Source: Urechis unicinctus (taxonomy: Eukaryota; Annelida; Polychaeta; Xenopneusta; Urechidae). Taken from it: a DNA stretch of 64,000 nucleotides. Made by a program: the position numbers and the translations under genes. Position 1 is the stretch's first letter; the number at the start of each line of letters is the position of its first letter. Under the pieces are notes generated by a model. The model was not told the DNA's origin. It searched no databases and worked only from the letters and a program-made list of their open reading frames with translations. Positions 1 to 9,560 of this stretch are shown here, one piece after another. The stretch is taken from contig CM067356.1 of the NCBI GenBank assembly GCA_034190875.2, positions 33,202,731 through 33,266,730 of the forward strand, read 5' to 3'.

Positions 1-1340
1 ATAACTGTTATATAGACATTTAAAAATGCTAAATTGTTTTGTAAACCTCTGTTAAGGAAGTAAATGCAAGATGCCAAATAAGTTCCGGTCGAATAACATT
101 ACCCTGCCGCACTGTAGGTCTGCATGGATACTGGATAATGGATACTGCCGCTGACATTACACATTTCTGGTGAATCGATGCCAAGAGCAAGCGTCGACAA
201 TCAATAGCAATCAATGCGAAATAGCAATAAGAAGCAGCACAAAAAAATTCGGCATTAATGACATCAGCAGTTATGACATGAAGTATATAAATGAATCGTA
301 GCGGTATTCACGAATAGATACCAGCACTCACGTCTGACATATTTTTCCCGTCAATACAGTATATATCATTGTATTAACACAGGATGCGTCAAGTCCTTAA
401 TGTTACAACATTAACACTGCTAGGTCTAATTGCAGAATAATATCATAATATTGCCCCACATCTGCGCAGGAACTTTGCGCCTCTTACGATTGCGTCACAT
501 CCACCATTCACCACTAGCCAACATACCGACAATATTACAATGCAGCTAAAGACATATTTTTTGATTGCGGCGACTCCTATATGTGGCATGCTTAGCCAAG
601 CTCCAATCAGTTAACATAAAACACGCGTATGCAGGACATTCTATAACAGGCATCGCTTATTATTTGATAACAATATTGTGGACAGGGTTGGTTTAAGGCC
701 GTAATTCAGTCAGCACATGACCTACTTCATTGCATTGTGTGTACGTGTTGGTGCGCTTGCATCTGAGTGTATGTGGAAGGGTGGTCAGGTGTTAGATTGA
801 GTGTTATAAGTGTGCGCTTAATGTTGTACCGACTTTCACTTGTCAAACGATCGAAAGTTTGTCTTGTATGTAATTGCTGGTGCTTGGTAATTCGGTGCAT
901 ATTTAGGCTAGAGCCCGTGTCGCAATAGGAACAACATATGATGTAAACCATGCTGAGGCAGATGTCATCGCAAAGAACAGCCGTTATAACAATGTGTATT
1001 GATAACCGTGAGTAAGTTCAGCGACCCAGCTTGTAGAGAATTCATTGCCCTTGTCTTTGAGAGTCTTTTCTTATATCGCCAGTCATGTAATATGCTACAT
1101 ATACACAGTGCGATTATTGCATAGACTTCAGTCCATTAACGTATCTCAAACTAAATCCTATCGCAAGTAAAATGATGCTGTTTCAAGGGTAAATTGCTAC
1201 AAGAGCCTTAAACCCTTGATTTCATACAATGGTGTATAGATCTTTACTCTAAGGCAAATAAATGTATAACCTCAAGACCAATTATATCCACAGCAAAGTG
1301 CCCGAAAGAGACTTGGTGCCATGGATAGCCGGCTGGTATA
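1..1340 (+). repeat. Module P, copy 1 (direct)
   Basis: The opening stretch (ATAACTGTTATATAGACATT and on) recurs near 14,345, 35,030 and 48,505 in the same orientation, and inverted from about 18,050 to 19,740. Copy 1 is closest to the 35,030 copy: both keep a segment at 300-600 that the 14,345 and 48,505 copies lack. The left end may lie outside the window. It has no usable frame: what is open in one copy is broken in another. I cannot assign it to a known transposon family. Confidence 0.8.
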
Positions 1341-1374
1341 AAATTTCCTTGTCGGAAAGTTCGAAGGTTTCTTT

Positions 1375-1470
1375 CCGCAGCCTAATATCCATTTGGTGAT
1401 ACAAATGTCTGTTAGAGGGTTAGTTGTTAGGCTAACATCAGGTGACGTTGAATGTCAGCATATCGCTTAT
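1375..1470 (+). repeat. Module R, copy 1
   Basis: A short block around GTTAGGCTAACA and GGTGACGTTGAAT also occurs near 16,130, 33,985, 42,560 and 50,290. In the other copies it is preceded by CCAG(T/C)GGACGGCTG. It usually follows module Q, but here Q is missing between P and R. Confidence 0.65.
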
Positions 1471-1629
1471 GCACTGCAATGAAGGCAAAATAAAAGCTGG
1501 TATTAATGGAGGACCTTGCCTATTTCGTTTTGGTGTGCATGCAACGATATGGATATTCTTGTGCTTTGTTTTTATGGCGAATTGCCACCATATCTGCCCT
1601 GCTCTGACAAATGAAAGAAAAGGCAATAC

Positions 1630-2330
1630 ATCTGTATCAATGCTTATTGGAATGATCTTCAATCGATAGGGATATCTTAGTATTTGTATTCAGTGAAATA
1701 CCAACATGCATTACATCCGAAGGAATCGCACACCACTCATGCTGACGATTCCTCGGATGCCATGACATGTATGATTCAAATGACGGCAGACATCAGAAGC
1801 GTCATTCTTTACCAAAAATGTTCTGCCGCAATTAAATGTTACGATCTGTGCGCGACAAGGACTCACAATCTTGTGATGATGAAAAGCAAACTGAAATTTC
1901 ATCCTAAAGGATAGTGCCTCACTATAGTTAGAAATTATTTTTCAGAGGAAAACAATCTCATAAGTATACTTTCCTAAATTTCATCACAGGCGATGTGTCT
2001 TCGCATGCGAAGTAAGAAGCCTTATCCATCAGGATACATGATAAGGCATTGTTAAGACTCAAGAATGACTCCATTCAGTTGCGTACATTATTTGCTGGTG
2101 ATGCTTTTGATATTCATGCAAATATACCTTTAGCAAAACATTGCAGTAGACAATGCGACTGAGGTCCTGTTCTTCATTCTATATTTAAAGAAAGATTGAA
2201 TTTATGTGTGAAAAGCAGTCATTCAAATCGATAGATATCAATCCCGTTTCGACTGAATATGTCTTCACTAAATGTCAGCCAGAGTATTTTTAATTCTAGA
2301 TATAACGCTGTGTCATCACACAGATTGGTT
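1630..2330 (-). repeat. Module E, copy 1 (inverted)
   Basis: Read on the minus strand, this stretch matches the plus strand at 7,215-7,990, 31,560-32,340, 38,430-39,110 and 40,740-41,420, and runs parallel to 17,125-17,745 and 51,290-51,910. A frame with the peptide VDNATEV is present here, and VDSATEV or VDSATDV in other copies, but each copy has stops. At 2,330-2,550 I see no match before the LINE begins. Confidence 0.75.
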
Positions 2331-2549
2331 TAATAATTACATCAGATAAGAGATGCAAGCCCGCATGAGATCTGAACGACTTTGGCGAAGTTCTAAGCTT
2401 GAAATTGACAGACACAGTTATGTTACACACTGTCGGCTGGTTGATTCACTCTGTGCTGCAGTAACACAGAACATACGTATGATGCGATTTGATATAGCGA
2501 AGATCTATGGACCCAGACGTGGTCCCTGAGAAATGTTGTGACTCTGAGC

Positions 2550-3974
2550 TAAGTGGATTTAGACAAGCAACGGAAGAGTGAAATACATAAATATATCACT
2601 AAGGCAGCTCCAACGTCGTGTGATTTAGACCCATTTCCAACATGGATGCTAAACGAATGAACGCATATCCTTCTACCTGTTATTACATAAATGGTCAATG
2701 TTCCTACAGCTTCTGGTTCTGTGCCAAAAAGATGGAAAACTGCTATCATGAAACCACTGCTTACAAATAGCTATCTGGATCCTGAATTAATGAAAAACTA
2801 TAGACCAATTTCAAATTTGAGCTTCATTATCCAAATAACAGAGAAGGTTGTAGCAAATCGATTTCAGTACTAAATTAACCAATGGACTTGACGACAATTA
2901 TCAGTCGGCCTACGGACCTGCCCTACTTAGACTGCACTTCTCCGAGTATGCAATGACATTGCTTGTGTTGTTGACTAGCGCCTTGCTGTTGCTTGTGCTT
3001 CTTGACCTCAGTGCAGCGTTTGATACTGTCGATCATGCAATCCTGCAATGGCGCCTGTTTCGGTTTGAATGGAAAATGCTTCGCATGGCTCGAGTCGTAA
3101 CTCTCAAACCGCTTACACCGAGTACGTGTTGAAGGCAGGTTTTCTGAAACACACCTACTAACACGTGGTGTGCCATAACGATCAGTCCTAGGGCCATTAT
3201 TATTTACTGCCTACATATCACCATTTGGGAATCGTTTAAATGAACAAGGTCTGCAATACCACCCATATGCTGATGATACCCAAATCTATTTAACATTTAA
3301 TCCTAAGCAAACATATGCGACTGATGCACAAGCGAAATTAGAAGAAAGCAACCGATTGATAGATCATCATGGATGGCAAACAATGTTCTAAAACTGAATG
3401 AAGATATAACTGAAATACTATTTTTAGCATATCCGTGCAAATGTCAGCCGTCGTTTGGTCCAGTTAATATTGGCAATATGACTGTAACTACATCAGAAAC
3501 AGCCATAAACCTCGGTTTTCTGATGAACTCACAATTTACAGGAAAATCACATTTTATGAAATCAATTCTCTTTCATCAGATAAGAAGATGAGGCAGCATA
3601 AGAAAGTACCTGAACCAATCCACAACCGAAATTCTTGTCCACCATTTACATCATCTCGGCTTGATTACTGCGATTCGCTGCTATATGGTTCCCATTCGTA
3701 CTTTTTCACAAAACTGCAACACGCACAAGAGGTCTTCGATCAATCGACAAGTATATGTTCACAAATCTCCAAATAGGTTCATATGGTGTCAGGGCGTTTA
3801 GTAGTGCCGCACCACCTTTGTGAAATCAGTCGAATTCGTCAGTCGAATACGCTTGATTCATTTAAATCTAATCTCAAGATATTTCTTTTTAGTCAATGCT
3901 ATAATAATTAACTGCCTGCTCAAGCGCCTTTGAGCAGGTTTAGGTCCTGGAAACAGGTACTATAAAAATGCTTT
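2550..3974 (+). mobile_element. 5'-truncated, decayed CR1/L2-type LINE (reverse transcriptase remnant)
   Basis: Stepping between frames gives an ordered series of non-LTR reverse transcriptase motifs. First is a CDLDPFPTWML-like block at about 2,617-2,655. WKTAIMKPLL follows, then NYRPISNLS from 2,796. The catalytic LDLSAAFDTVDH lies at 3,001-3,036 and SVLGPLLF at about 3,185-3,208. The active-site YADDTQIYL starts at 3,266. A C-terminal LDSFKSNLKIFLF-like end is at 3,850-3,895. These blocks are typical of the CR1/L2 group. Frames are broken by several indels and by stops such as that after TRGVP near 3,175, so the copy is dead. There is no endonuclease domain upstream, as expected for a 5' truncation during target-primed insertion. 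The element ends in a hairpin and a tetranucleotide tail. Its left flank is a damaged P-R-E block. Confidence 0.9.
3915..3938 (+). other. Perfect 9-bp hairpin at the LINE 3' end
   Basis: CCTGCTCAA (3,915-3,923) and TTGAGCAGG (3,930-3,938) are exact reverse complements around a six-base loop. The hairpin lies after the last coding remnant and about 36 bases before the tetranucleotide tail. Short 3' stem-loops of this kind are recognised by the reverse transcriptase in several CR1/L2 elements. That role is inferred here. Confidence 0.7.
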
Positions 3975-3983
3975 CTATGTATG

Positions 3984-4017
<34 letters not shown>

Positions 4018-4270
4018 TGTATGTATGTATGTATGTATGTATGTATGTATGTATGTATGTATGTATGTATGTATGTATGTATGTATGTATGTATGTATGT
4101 ATGTATGTATGTATGTATGTATGTATGTATGTATGTATGTATGTATGTATGTATGTATGTATGTATGTATGTATGTATGTATGTATGTATGTATGTATGT
4201 ATGTATGTATGTATGTATGTATGTATGTATGTATGTATGTATGTATGTATGTATGCATATGTGTATGTAT
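3975..4270 (+). repeat. (TATG)n microsatellite, LINE tail
   Basis: About 295 bases of almost perfect TATG/GTAT units start directly after the LINE 3' end (ATAAAAATGCTTTC). Minor interruptions occur near 3,985-3,990 and at the right edge. The position fits a short simple-repeat LINE tail that later expanded. Open frames through it in any phase are artefacts of the repeat. Confidence 0.97.
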
Positions 4271-4970
4271 CGAGGAATGCATGACATTTAACCAATTAAG
4301 GTTAGTTGAGGAACCGCGTTTCGCAATTACTAAAAATGAGCAGTGCGCATAATAAGTGAATAAATCATAGAATTTTAGAAGCCAAGAAACAATGCTGTGC
4401 TGTAGCCGTCACTTTACTGGTTTTGATCAACATGGTATGTCGTTACGTTATCGTTAATCATTACGAAAGCGAGGTTGACTCTGTTTGAGTGTACATGTAA
4501 GCGAGATTAATGCAAAACATGTGGAAAGCAAGTTACTCCACCATCGTTAATCATCGATTTTGTTCCATGCAATTGACACGCACAACTTAAAGTTCGATAT
4601 GAATATTTCTTGGCATTGCTACTTGTACATTTATACATCTGCCATGGTACATGCAATTTAATTGAATCCCAATTATCATATGACAAGCTACATCAAGCCA
4701 ATGCGCAAATGATCACTACAAGCGAAGCTGTTGACATGCTAAGACTTTTGGTCTGGTTGCACACAATAACCAGCTAACCATAGAATACACTTTCGCATTC
4801 GGATTGCTTTCGTTTTCAAGTGGCCATTTTTGGGTCTTATAAGACACGGGATGTAAACAGAGACGTTATGTGCAATACACCATTAGTTCGTTTACTTATA
4901 GCTATAACACTTTATAACATACCACCTATTGATAGCCATCGTTGATTCATATAATTTCTATGAAATAAAT
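4271..4970. other. Unassigned AT-rich sequence
   Basis: No gene, RNA or repeat partner in the window was recognised. Only short frames are present. Confidence 0.5.
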
Positions 4971-4971
4971 G

Positions 4972-5042
4972 TGTGGCCTGGCCTAATGGATAAGGCGTCT
5001 GACTTTGGATTAGAAGATTGCGAGTTCGATTCTCAATTCGCG
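4972..5042 (+). tRNA. tRNA-Arg-like relic (pseudogene or SINE head)
   Basis: The D-arm GCCTAATGGATAAGGC at 4,981-4,996 and the anticodon arm at 4,998-5,014 match the metazoan tRNA-Arg(TCG) pattern. The anticodon position reads TTG instead of TCG, one CpG-type C-to-T change. A GTTCGATTC-type B box follows at 5,024-5,032. The T-stem pairs only partly and the acceptor ends do not pair, so it is unlikely to be a working tRNA. Confidence 0.7.
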
Positions 5043-5775
5043 TTTTAAATCTTAGACCTATATTTAGACATCATGGCGATGCGTTTCAGGACAAGCTAAA
5101 TATGTCAGACGTGACACTCCTAGCTTCACAATATGTGCAATCATGAACTCACCTTTATGCATGCATGTAGGCAAAAATGCAGGTTATATTTGCGTATTAA
5201 TCGAAGCAAGTTATGTACTTGTTGTATCATTTCTCCTGCTGTCAAATGCATGCAACGAAAAATACTCACATAAACAAGGCCAAAATATACTCACAATTAT
5301 CCTCAACATTAACAACTTATACATGATAGAAAAGCCGGACACACCTGCACACATCTCACATGCAAAAACATTGCAGTCATCTCATACACGAACAATGCAA
5401 AAATAATACGTAACAATTTAACTCTGCACTAGTGATGCATGAACCACAAAACCCTTACCAGGGAAGCTGCACTAATGGCAACGATATAGGACATAATAAT
5501 ACGCAACTACACTAACATCAGCTGAGGCGCAAAGTTGATGACATGGTATTTCCACAAAATGATTAAAATAAGACACAGCAATAATACAGTGTAAAACCAA
5601 CTAGCATTAATTTCAGGTAAAAAAATAGTGTGTGCATGCCACAGTAAGTAAGAGTTGAAAGTAACAGATACATTTCTCCTCTATTGACACGATAACCTAT
5701 TGAATTACCTACAAAAGTATCACTCGAAACATTCAGAAGGACAGCTTGGTATGTAAATAAACACGTACAAAATCA
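5043..5775. other. Unassigned sequence after the tRNA relic
   Basis: No domain or repeat partner recognised. An ATG frame at 5,143-5,406 (87 codons) has no recognisable motif and no support from a second copy. Confidence 0.45.
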
Positions 5776-5870
5776 CAAATACTTACACGAAAGTCGGTTG
5801 ACAAGATTGCAAATAGGGCAATCAAGCTCTACCACAGTACATGTCTAATCGCATCAGATACATTAAAAAC

Positions 5871-6143
5871 CTATGCAAGGCACAAAGCTAAACCGAATAG
5901 CAGACATGTTAATAGAAAAAGAAGGAAAGCTTTAATATTATTTGATGATTCCCAGTGACTTATTGGTTGGATATCCTCACCAGAAATGCCTTTCAAATTA
6001 TCTGTTGTGGAAGCTACTATGATGAACCTTTGACTTTTTTCAGATATTGCGTCATGAACCTGTCCAATCCAACGATCGACCATTAACCCATAAGCCTCTC
6101 CTGGTCTAAAACTAACAGCCGCAGGCGACCTTTTTCGGCACAA
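5871..6143 (-). pseudogene. Decayed open frame with weak TIR-like segment
   Basis: The minus strand stays open for about 90 codons but has no ATG at its start (first codon TTG). It reads FRPGEAYGLMVDRWIGQVHD, then AISEKSQRFIIVAST, and ends in a hydrophobic run, AFLLFLLTCLLFGLALCLA. The pattern of a PG turn, an amphipathic stretch, AISEKSQR and a hydrophobic beta-strand faintly recalls box 2 and its surroundings in TIR domains. The match is too short to rely on. The second copy on the minus strand near 37,190-37,330 keeps GEAYGLMVDRWIG and DAISEK and then loses frame. So this may be a remnant of something once coding, or chance. Confidence 0.2.
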
Positions 6144-6494
6144 TAACGCTTTATATCTATTTTCCCTATGCTCAGTGTCCTATTCTTCATTCCTCGCAAC
6201 TAAATTGAGGACATAAGGGTATAAAACGTTATATGTATGAAATAGGCTACTGACTGGCCCGTGCTAGATAATTGACTGGTCTCTTAGCTAGCCCATCAGG
6301 GTGTAACTAGTGTTGAATACGGAATAATGTGCATGCGCATTATATATTGTGGGCTTGCTTATCTGCTTGCGCAACAAGTGTCCTGTGTAAGGTCGGCGCA
6401 ATTAGCAACAGCCTCAAGTGGTTCATTAATAACCCACCTCTGCTGACATCCTTCGTATTCTGCATAAATAACAAAAGCGCGATATAAAAATGTT

Positions 6495-6556
6495 ATAGTT
6501 GAGGCTATTTTGGCGCTTAGATATATAGTTGAGGCTATTTTGGCGCTCAGGTATAT
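6495..6556 (+). repeat. 30-bp tandem duplication inside the A block
   Basis: ATAGTTGAGGCTATTTTGGC plus a short tail occurs twice back to back here with one or two changes. The homologous places near 37,710 and 40,022 carry it once, so this is a copy-specific duplication. Confidence 0.75.
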
Positions 6557-7214
6557 CAGATTAACGGAACACCACTGTCATTAACTTGAAGGTCCACTCT
6601 TTTATTTGCAGCCTGTGGTGCAACTGGGTTGCAACCCCGTGTATATGGAATTTTCCACACAGATCTTTCGTTCCCACATCTGATCTAGAATAGTAAACAC
6701 ATGTTTAAAACCACGCTCCCTCACCCACTATCTTAGTTATATGGACACTGTCTCCTAGAAGCCATTGAAGCGCTTCCCAAAATGCAAGACTTCGCAGGGT
6801 CCGACGTTTTACAATCGCCACATGTTGTTCAGCAAGTCTTTGTCGGTATTGTTAGACATATGCTAATCGCAAGATCACATCTCAGTGATAACATTTATCC
6901 TACGAGCAAGCCAGGCACGCATTTCAATTAGTCTTCGTGTTTAAACATAGCGCTTGTACTTTTGCTTAGAATGATCATTTACGCCATTTTCAGACGGAAC
7001 TTGCAATCTGATAAATGATATTCATCTTAATTGCATGTTCTAAGGAAGATGTATAATTGTTTAAGTTACATCAAGAAAAAGCCATATCGAACAGTTCTTG
7101 GACTTAATTTACACTGGCATTGATTGGTTTACCGTTATGTATTCCGCGTCAATAATGGTGGTATTAATGAGTATAATTATCATATTGTACATATATTCTA
7201 TCGATAATTACAGT

Positions 7215-7990
7215 TGAAATGTGATACTCATATACGAGGTATTTCTGGCAGAATTCACAATAATCTGGCTTATGTTTTGTGAAGACATATTCCGCCGAAA
7301 TGGGATTGCTTTTGATTTGAGTGGAATGCTTTGCACACATTTACTCGTTCATTGTTTGAATATAGGCTGGCAAACAGGACATCGGTCGCACTGTCTACTT
7401 TAATGTTTTGCTGAAGGTTTATTTCCATCAAAATCAATGCATCGCAAGCGAATAATGTACGCAATTGAAATGAGGCATTTTGAAGGCGCAACAATTCCTC
7501 ACTATGTGGCCGTTTGGATAAGGTTTGTTGCCTTGGACACGAAAACATCTTGCCTGTGATGTTTGTAGATAGAAGTAGGGAAAGTATTCCGATGAGATTG
7601 CACACCTAAAAAAATGCATAATGTAACCTCCAAATCATTGCCAGCTTTAGTGAGGTACGATCACTCCAGATGAAGGCATTTCATCATCACAAGAATTGGA
7701 GTCCTTGTCTCGCCAAAATGGGAACATTTAACTGCGGTATATTTTCGAAAATGAAATTGGAAAAATTTTTTTACGCTAAGGATAGCGCTTCTGATGTCTG
7801 CTGTCATATGTATCGTGCGTGGGAATCGTAAGCGCGAGTGGTGTTCAATTCAATTGTATGTCATATATTTAGGTATTTCACTAAATACCTATCGATTGAA
7901 GAGCATCCCAATCAAAATTGGTGCCGTTGTATGTTTTATACCCGTTTCATTATCTAATATGTCTAATATGTAGAATGTTGATAATTACTG
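7215..7990 (+). repeat. Module E, copy 2 (direct)
   Basis: Near-identical to 31,560-32,340, more diverged from 38,430-39,110 and 40,740-41,420, and inverted relative to copies at 1,630, 17,125 and 51,290. The minus strand carries a frame at 7,270-7,605 with VDSATDVLFASLY, partly shared with other copies. The plus strand right half encodes a MKAFHH-like start in some copies. Neither frame stays open in all seven copies. Confidence 0.85.
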
Positions 7991-8413
7991 GAAATAATGT
8001 TGAAATTCAAATTCAGTCTAATCTGAAGTTTTGTTATCCTCGTTGCAAAATAGATTTCTCGTCCGTGGTTGTGAGTTTGAGTTTCGTCTGAGATAACATT
8101 TGACAGTAAAAAGTTACTTCAAAATAGCAAGAAACAAAATTGCTATACGCGATTGCATGCTTAACACGATTGCATGGTTCGTCTCGGTCGTTTCATTGGA
8201 TAGCAATTTATGAAGTGAATGAAAGTGGCAACAATATTGCCGACGGTAGTGTATGACTGCTCCCGTATTTAATATGCATCTTTAAGTCTTTTGTCATTCC
8301 ATCAACGCTGATATTTTCATAATGTATTCAAACATAATACATGTCCATATGGAGTAAACACTTATCTATTCCACATTCAAAATGGTTAAGAGCCCATACA
8401 ACCATCGATTTTC

Positions 8414-8760
8414 TTAATCAGTCACAATCAAAAGCTACAATCCTGGCGAGGCTCGAGCTTACTATTTTCATGATCGGAAGTCAGACACCCTATTGATTAG
8501 ACTACACAATATGCAATATGCAAAACCCTTTAATTTCTTAATTTGCATCTGCACATTTTCTACTAGCAATATCAGCTGAAATATGTTCCTGATAACATTT
8601 TCTGAGTAGAAAAGTTTCGCTGCTAACCTCTACACCACACCAACTGGCAAGATGGGTCTTCACGGGTTTTGTTTGTAGCTATTTGTAGACTATGTTGTAT
8701 ATATTACGGTTGACACTAAGCACTAGATGTATCACGCATCACATCTTGTTTAATTCTCTT
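8414..8760 (+). repeat. Module H, copy 1, with tRNA-like head on the minus strand
   Basis: This 345-bp block is repeated at 43,076-43,420. In the allied blocks at 39,300 and 41,610 the flanks (CATCGATTT on the left, TTGTTACGATATT on the right) are joined by about 26 unrelated bases, so H looks like an insertion-replacement. Bases 8,431-8,513 form the tRNA-Arg-like part. Confidence 0.7.
8431..8513 (-). tRNA. tRNA-Arg-like SINE head
   Basis: On the minus strand the order is a TAGTCTAATCAATAGGG A-box region, a GTCTGACTTCCGATCATGA anticodon arm and an AGCTCGAGCCTCG B-box region, followed by GTAGCTTTTGATT. The same trailer appears in related copies at 16,362, 43,097, 43,453 and 50,530. The shared trailer argues for a SINE family, not isolated tRNA pseudogenes. 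Confidence 0.65.
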
Positions 8761-8840
8761 GTTACGATATTAGAAAACATTGCTTGTAAATAAAACGCTT
8801 ATTCAAATCGAATCAACTCTTAGTGAACCTACAGCATATG

Positions 8841-8908
8841 ACTTGGTGATCTAATGGATAATGCATCTGTACACAAGATCAGAAGATTGCCCATTACGAA
8901 TTAAACCT
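8841..8908 (+). tRNA. tRNA-Arg-like relic
   Basis: GGTGATCTAATGGATAATGC and AAGATCAGAAGATTG match the D-arm and anticodon arm of tRNA-Arg. The B box has decayed to ACGAATTAAACC. It is in a fixed place in the A block, with matching copies at 32,831, 39,423 and 41,733, so it predates the block duplications. Confidence 0.6.
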
Positions 8909-9109
8909 GATCTATTATTATGGCATCCCAGTCTGAGGGCAAATTTCCTTGAACCCTCAAAATCAAATCATCAAACTTATTGAAACAATATTGAAGCAAT
9001 ATTGTTTATGGACATCACCACATCAATATATTAGGCGATTGTTACCCACAAAATCTAATACAGAAAGTCGATAACAACTTCCTGGAGAGTCACATCCACG
9101 CCAAATTGT

Positions 9110-9560
9110 TTACCGGGCAACACTGGTTGCTTAAACCAGTTTTATGAAGCGACGTTTGTTGAAACGTGTAAGAAGCGCGTACTTATAGAGTGCTATGTTG
9201 AATTTATTCTGCAAAGGTAAATGTCGGGAACGTTTGAACCATACTTTACCTGATATATCCTGCATCATTCTAAAAAATACAACAAAAGATGTGCGATTTA
9301 TATCATTCATCTGTCTCGTATTACAATGTGAACTGCCCTGTAGGACCCGATAGATATATTATTTACAAGCAATAACATAAGAACTAATTCAGAACACTTC
9401 AATATGCGCGGTGCATGTTCTGACCAAAGTTACAGAGCAATTTTATTGGTGTCTGTACTACACCATGTGTTATAAGATGATTTAGCAAACCCCATGTGGA
9501 ATCTCTCTAATGAGTATTTTGCTCATGACACAAATGAGTTTATATCCATGACCAAGGTGT
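9110..9560 (+). repeat. Module Q, copy 1
   Basis: The landmarks GTGCTATGTTGAATTTATT, a tract near AGGACCCGATA, and TCTAATGAGT followed by CGCATGACGC-like sequence recur at 15,570, 33,000, 36,640, 42,020 and 49,730. Frames differ between copies. Confidence 0.75.

Noticed and set aside
727..951. Possible C2H2 zinc finger (CSYCD...HRITKHQQLH) on the minus strand of P
   Set aside because: Spacing does not fit the C-x2-4-C-x12-H-x3-5-H pattern, and the copy at 14,956-15,156 has changed the needed residues.
3920..4352. Long open frames of MYVC and IHTY repeats on both strands
   Set aside because: They are translations of the (TATG)n microsatellite. Every frame is open because the repeat contains no stop codon.
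4972..5042. Functional tRNA
   Set aside because: Acceptor and T-stems do not pair and the anticodon is altered, so it is reported only as a relic.
7215..7990. Module E as a foldback element with internal symmetry
   Set aside because: I compared its two halves on opposite strands and found only scattered short words, no continuous pairing.
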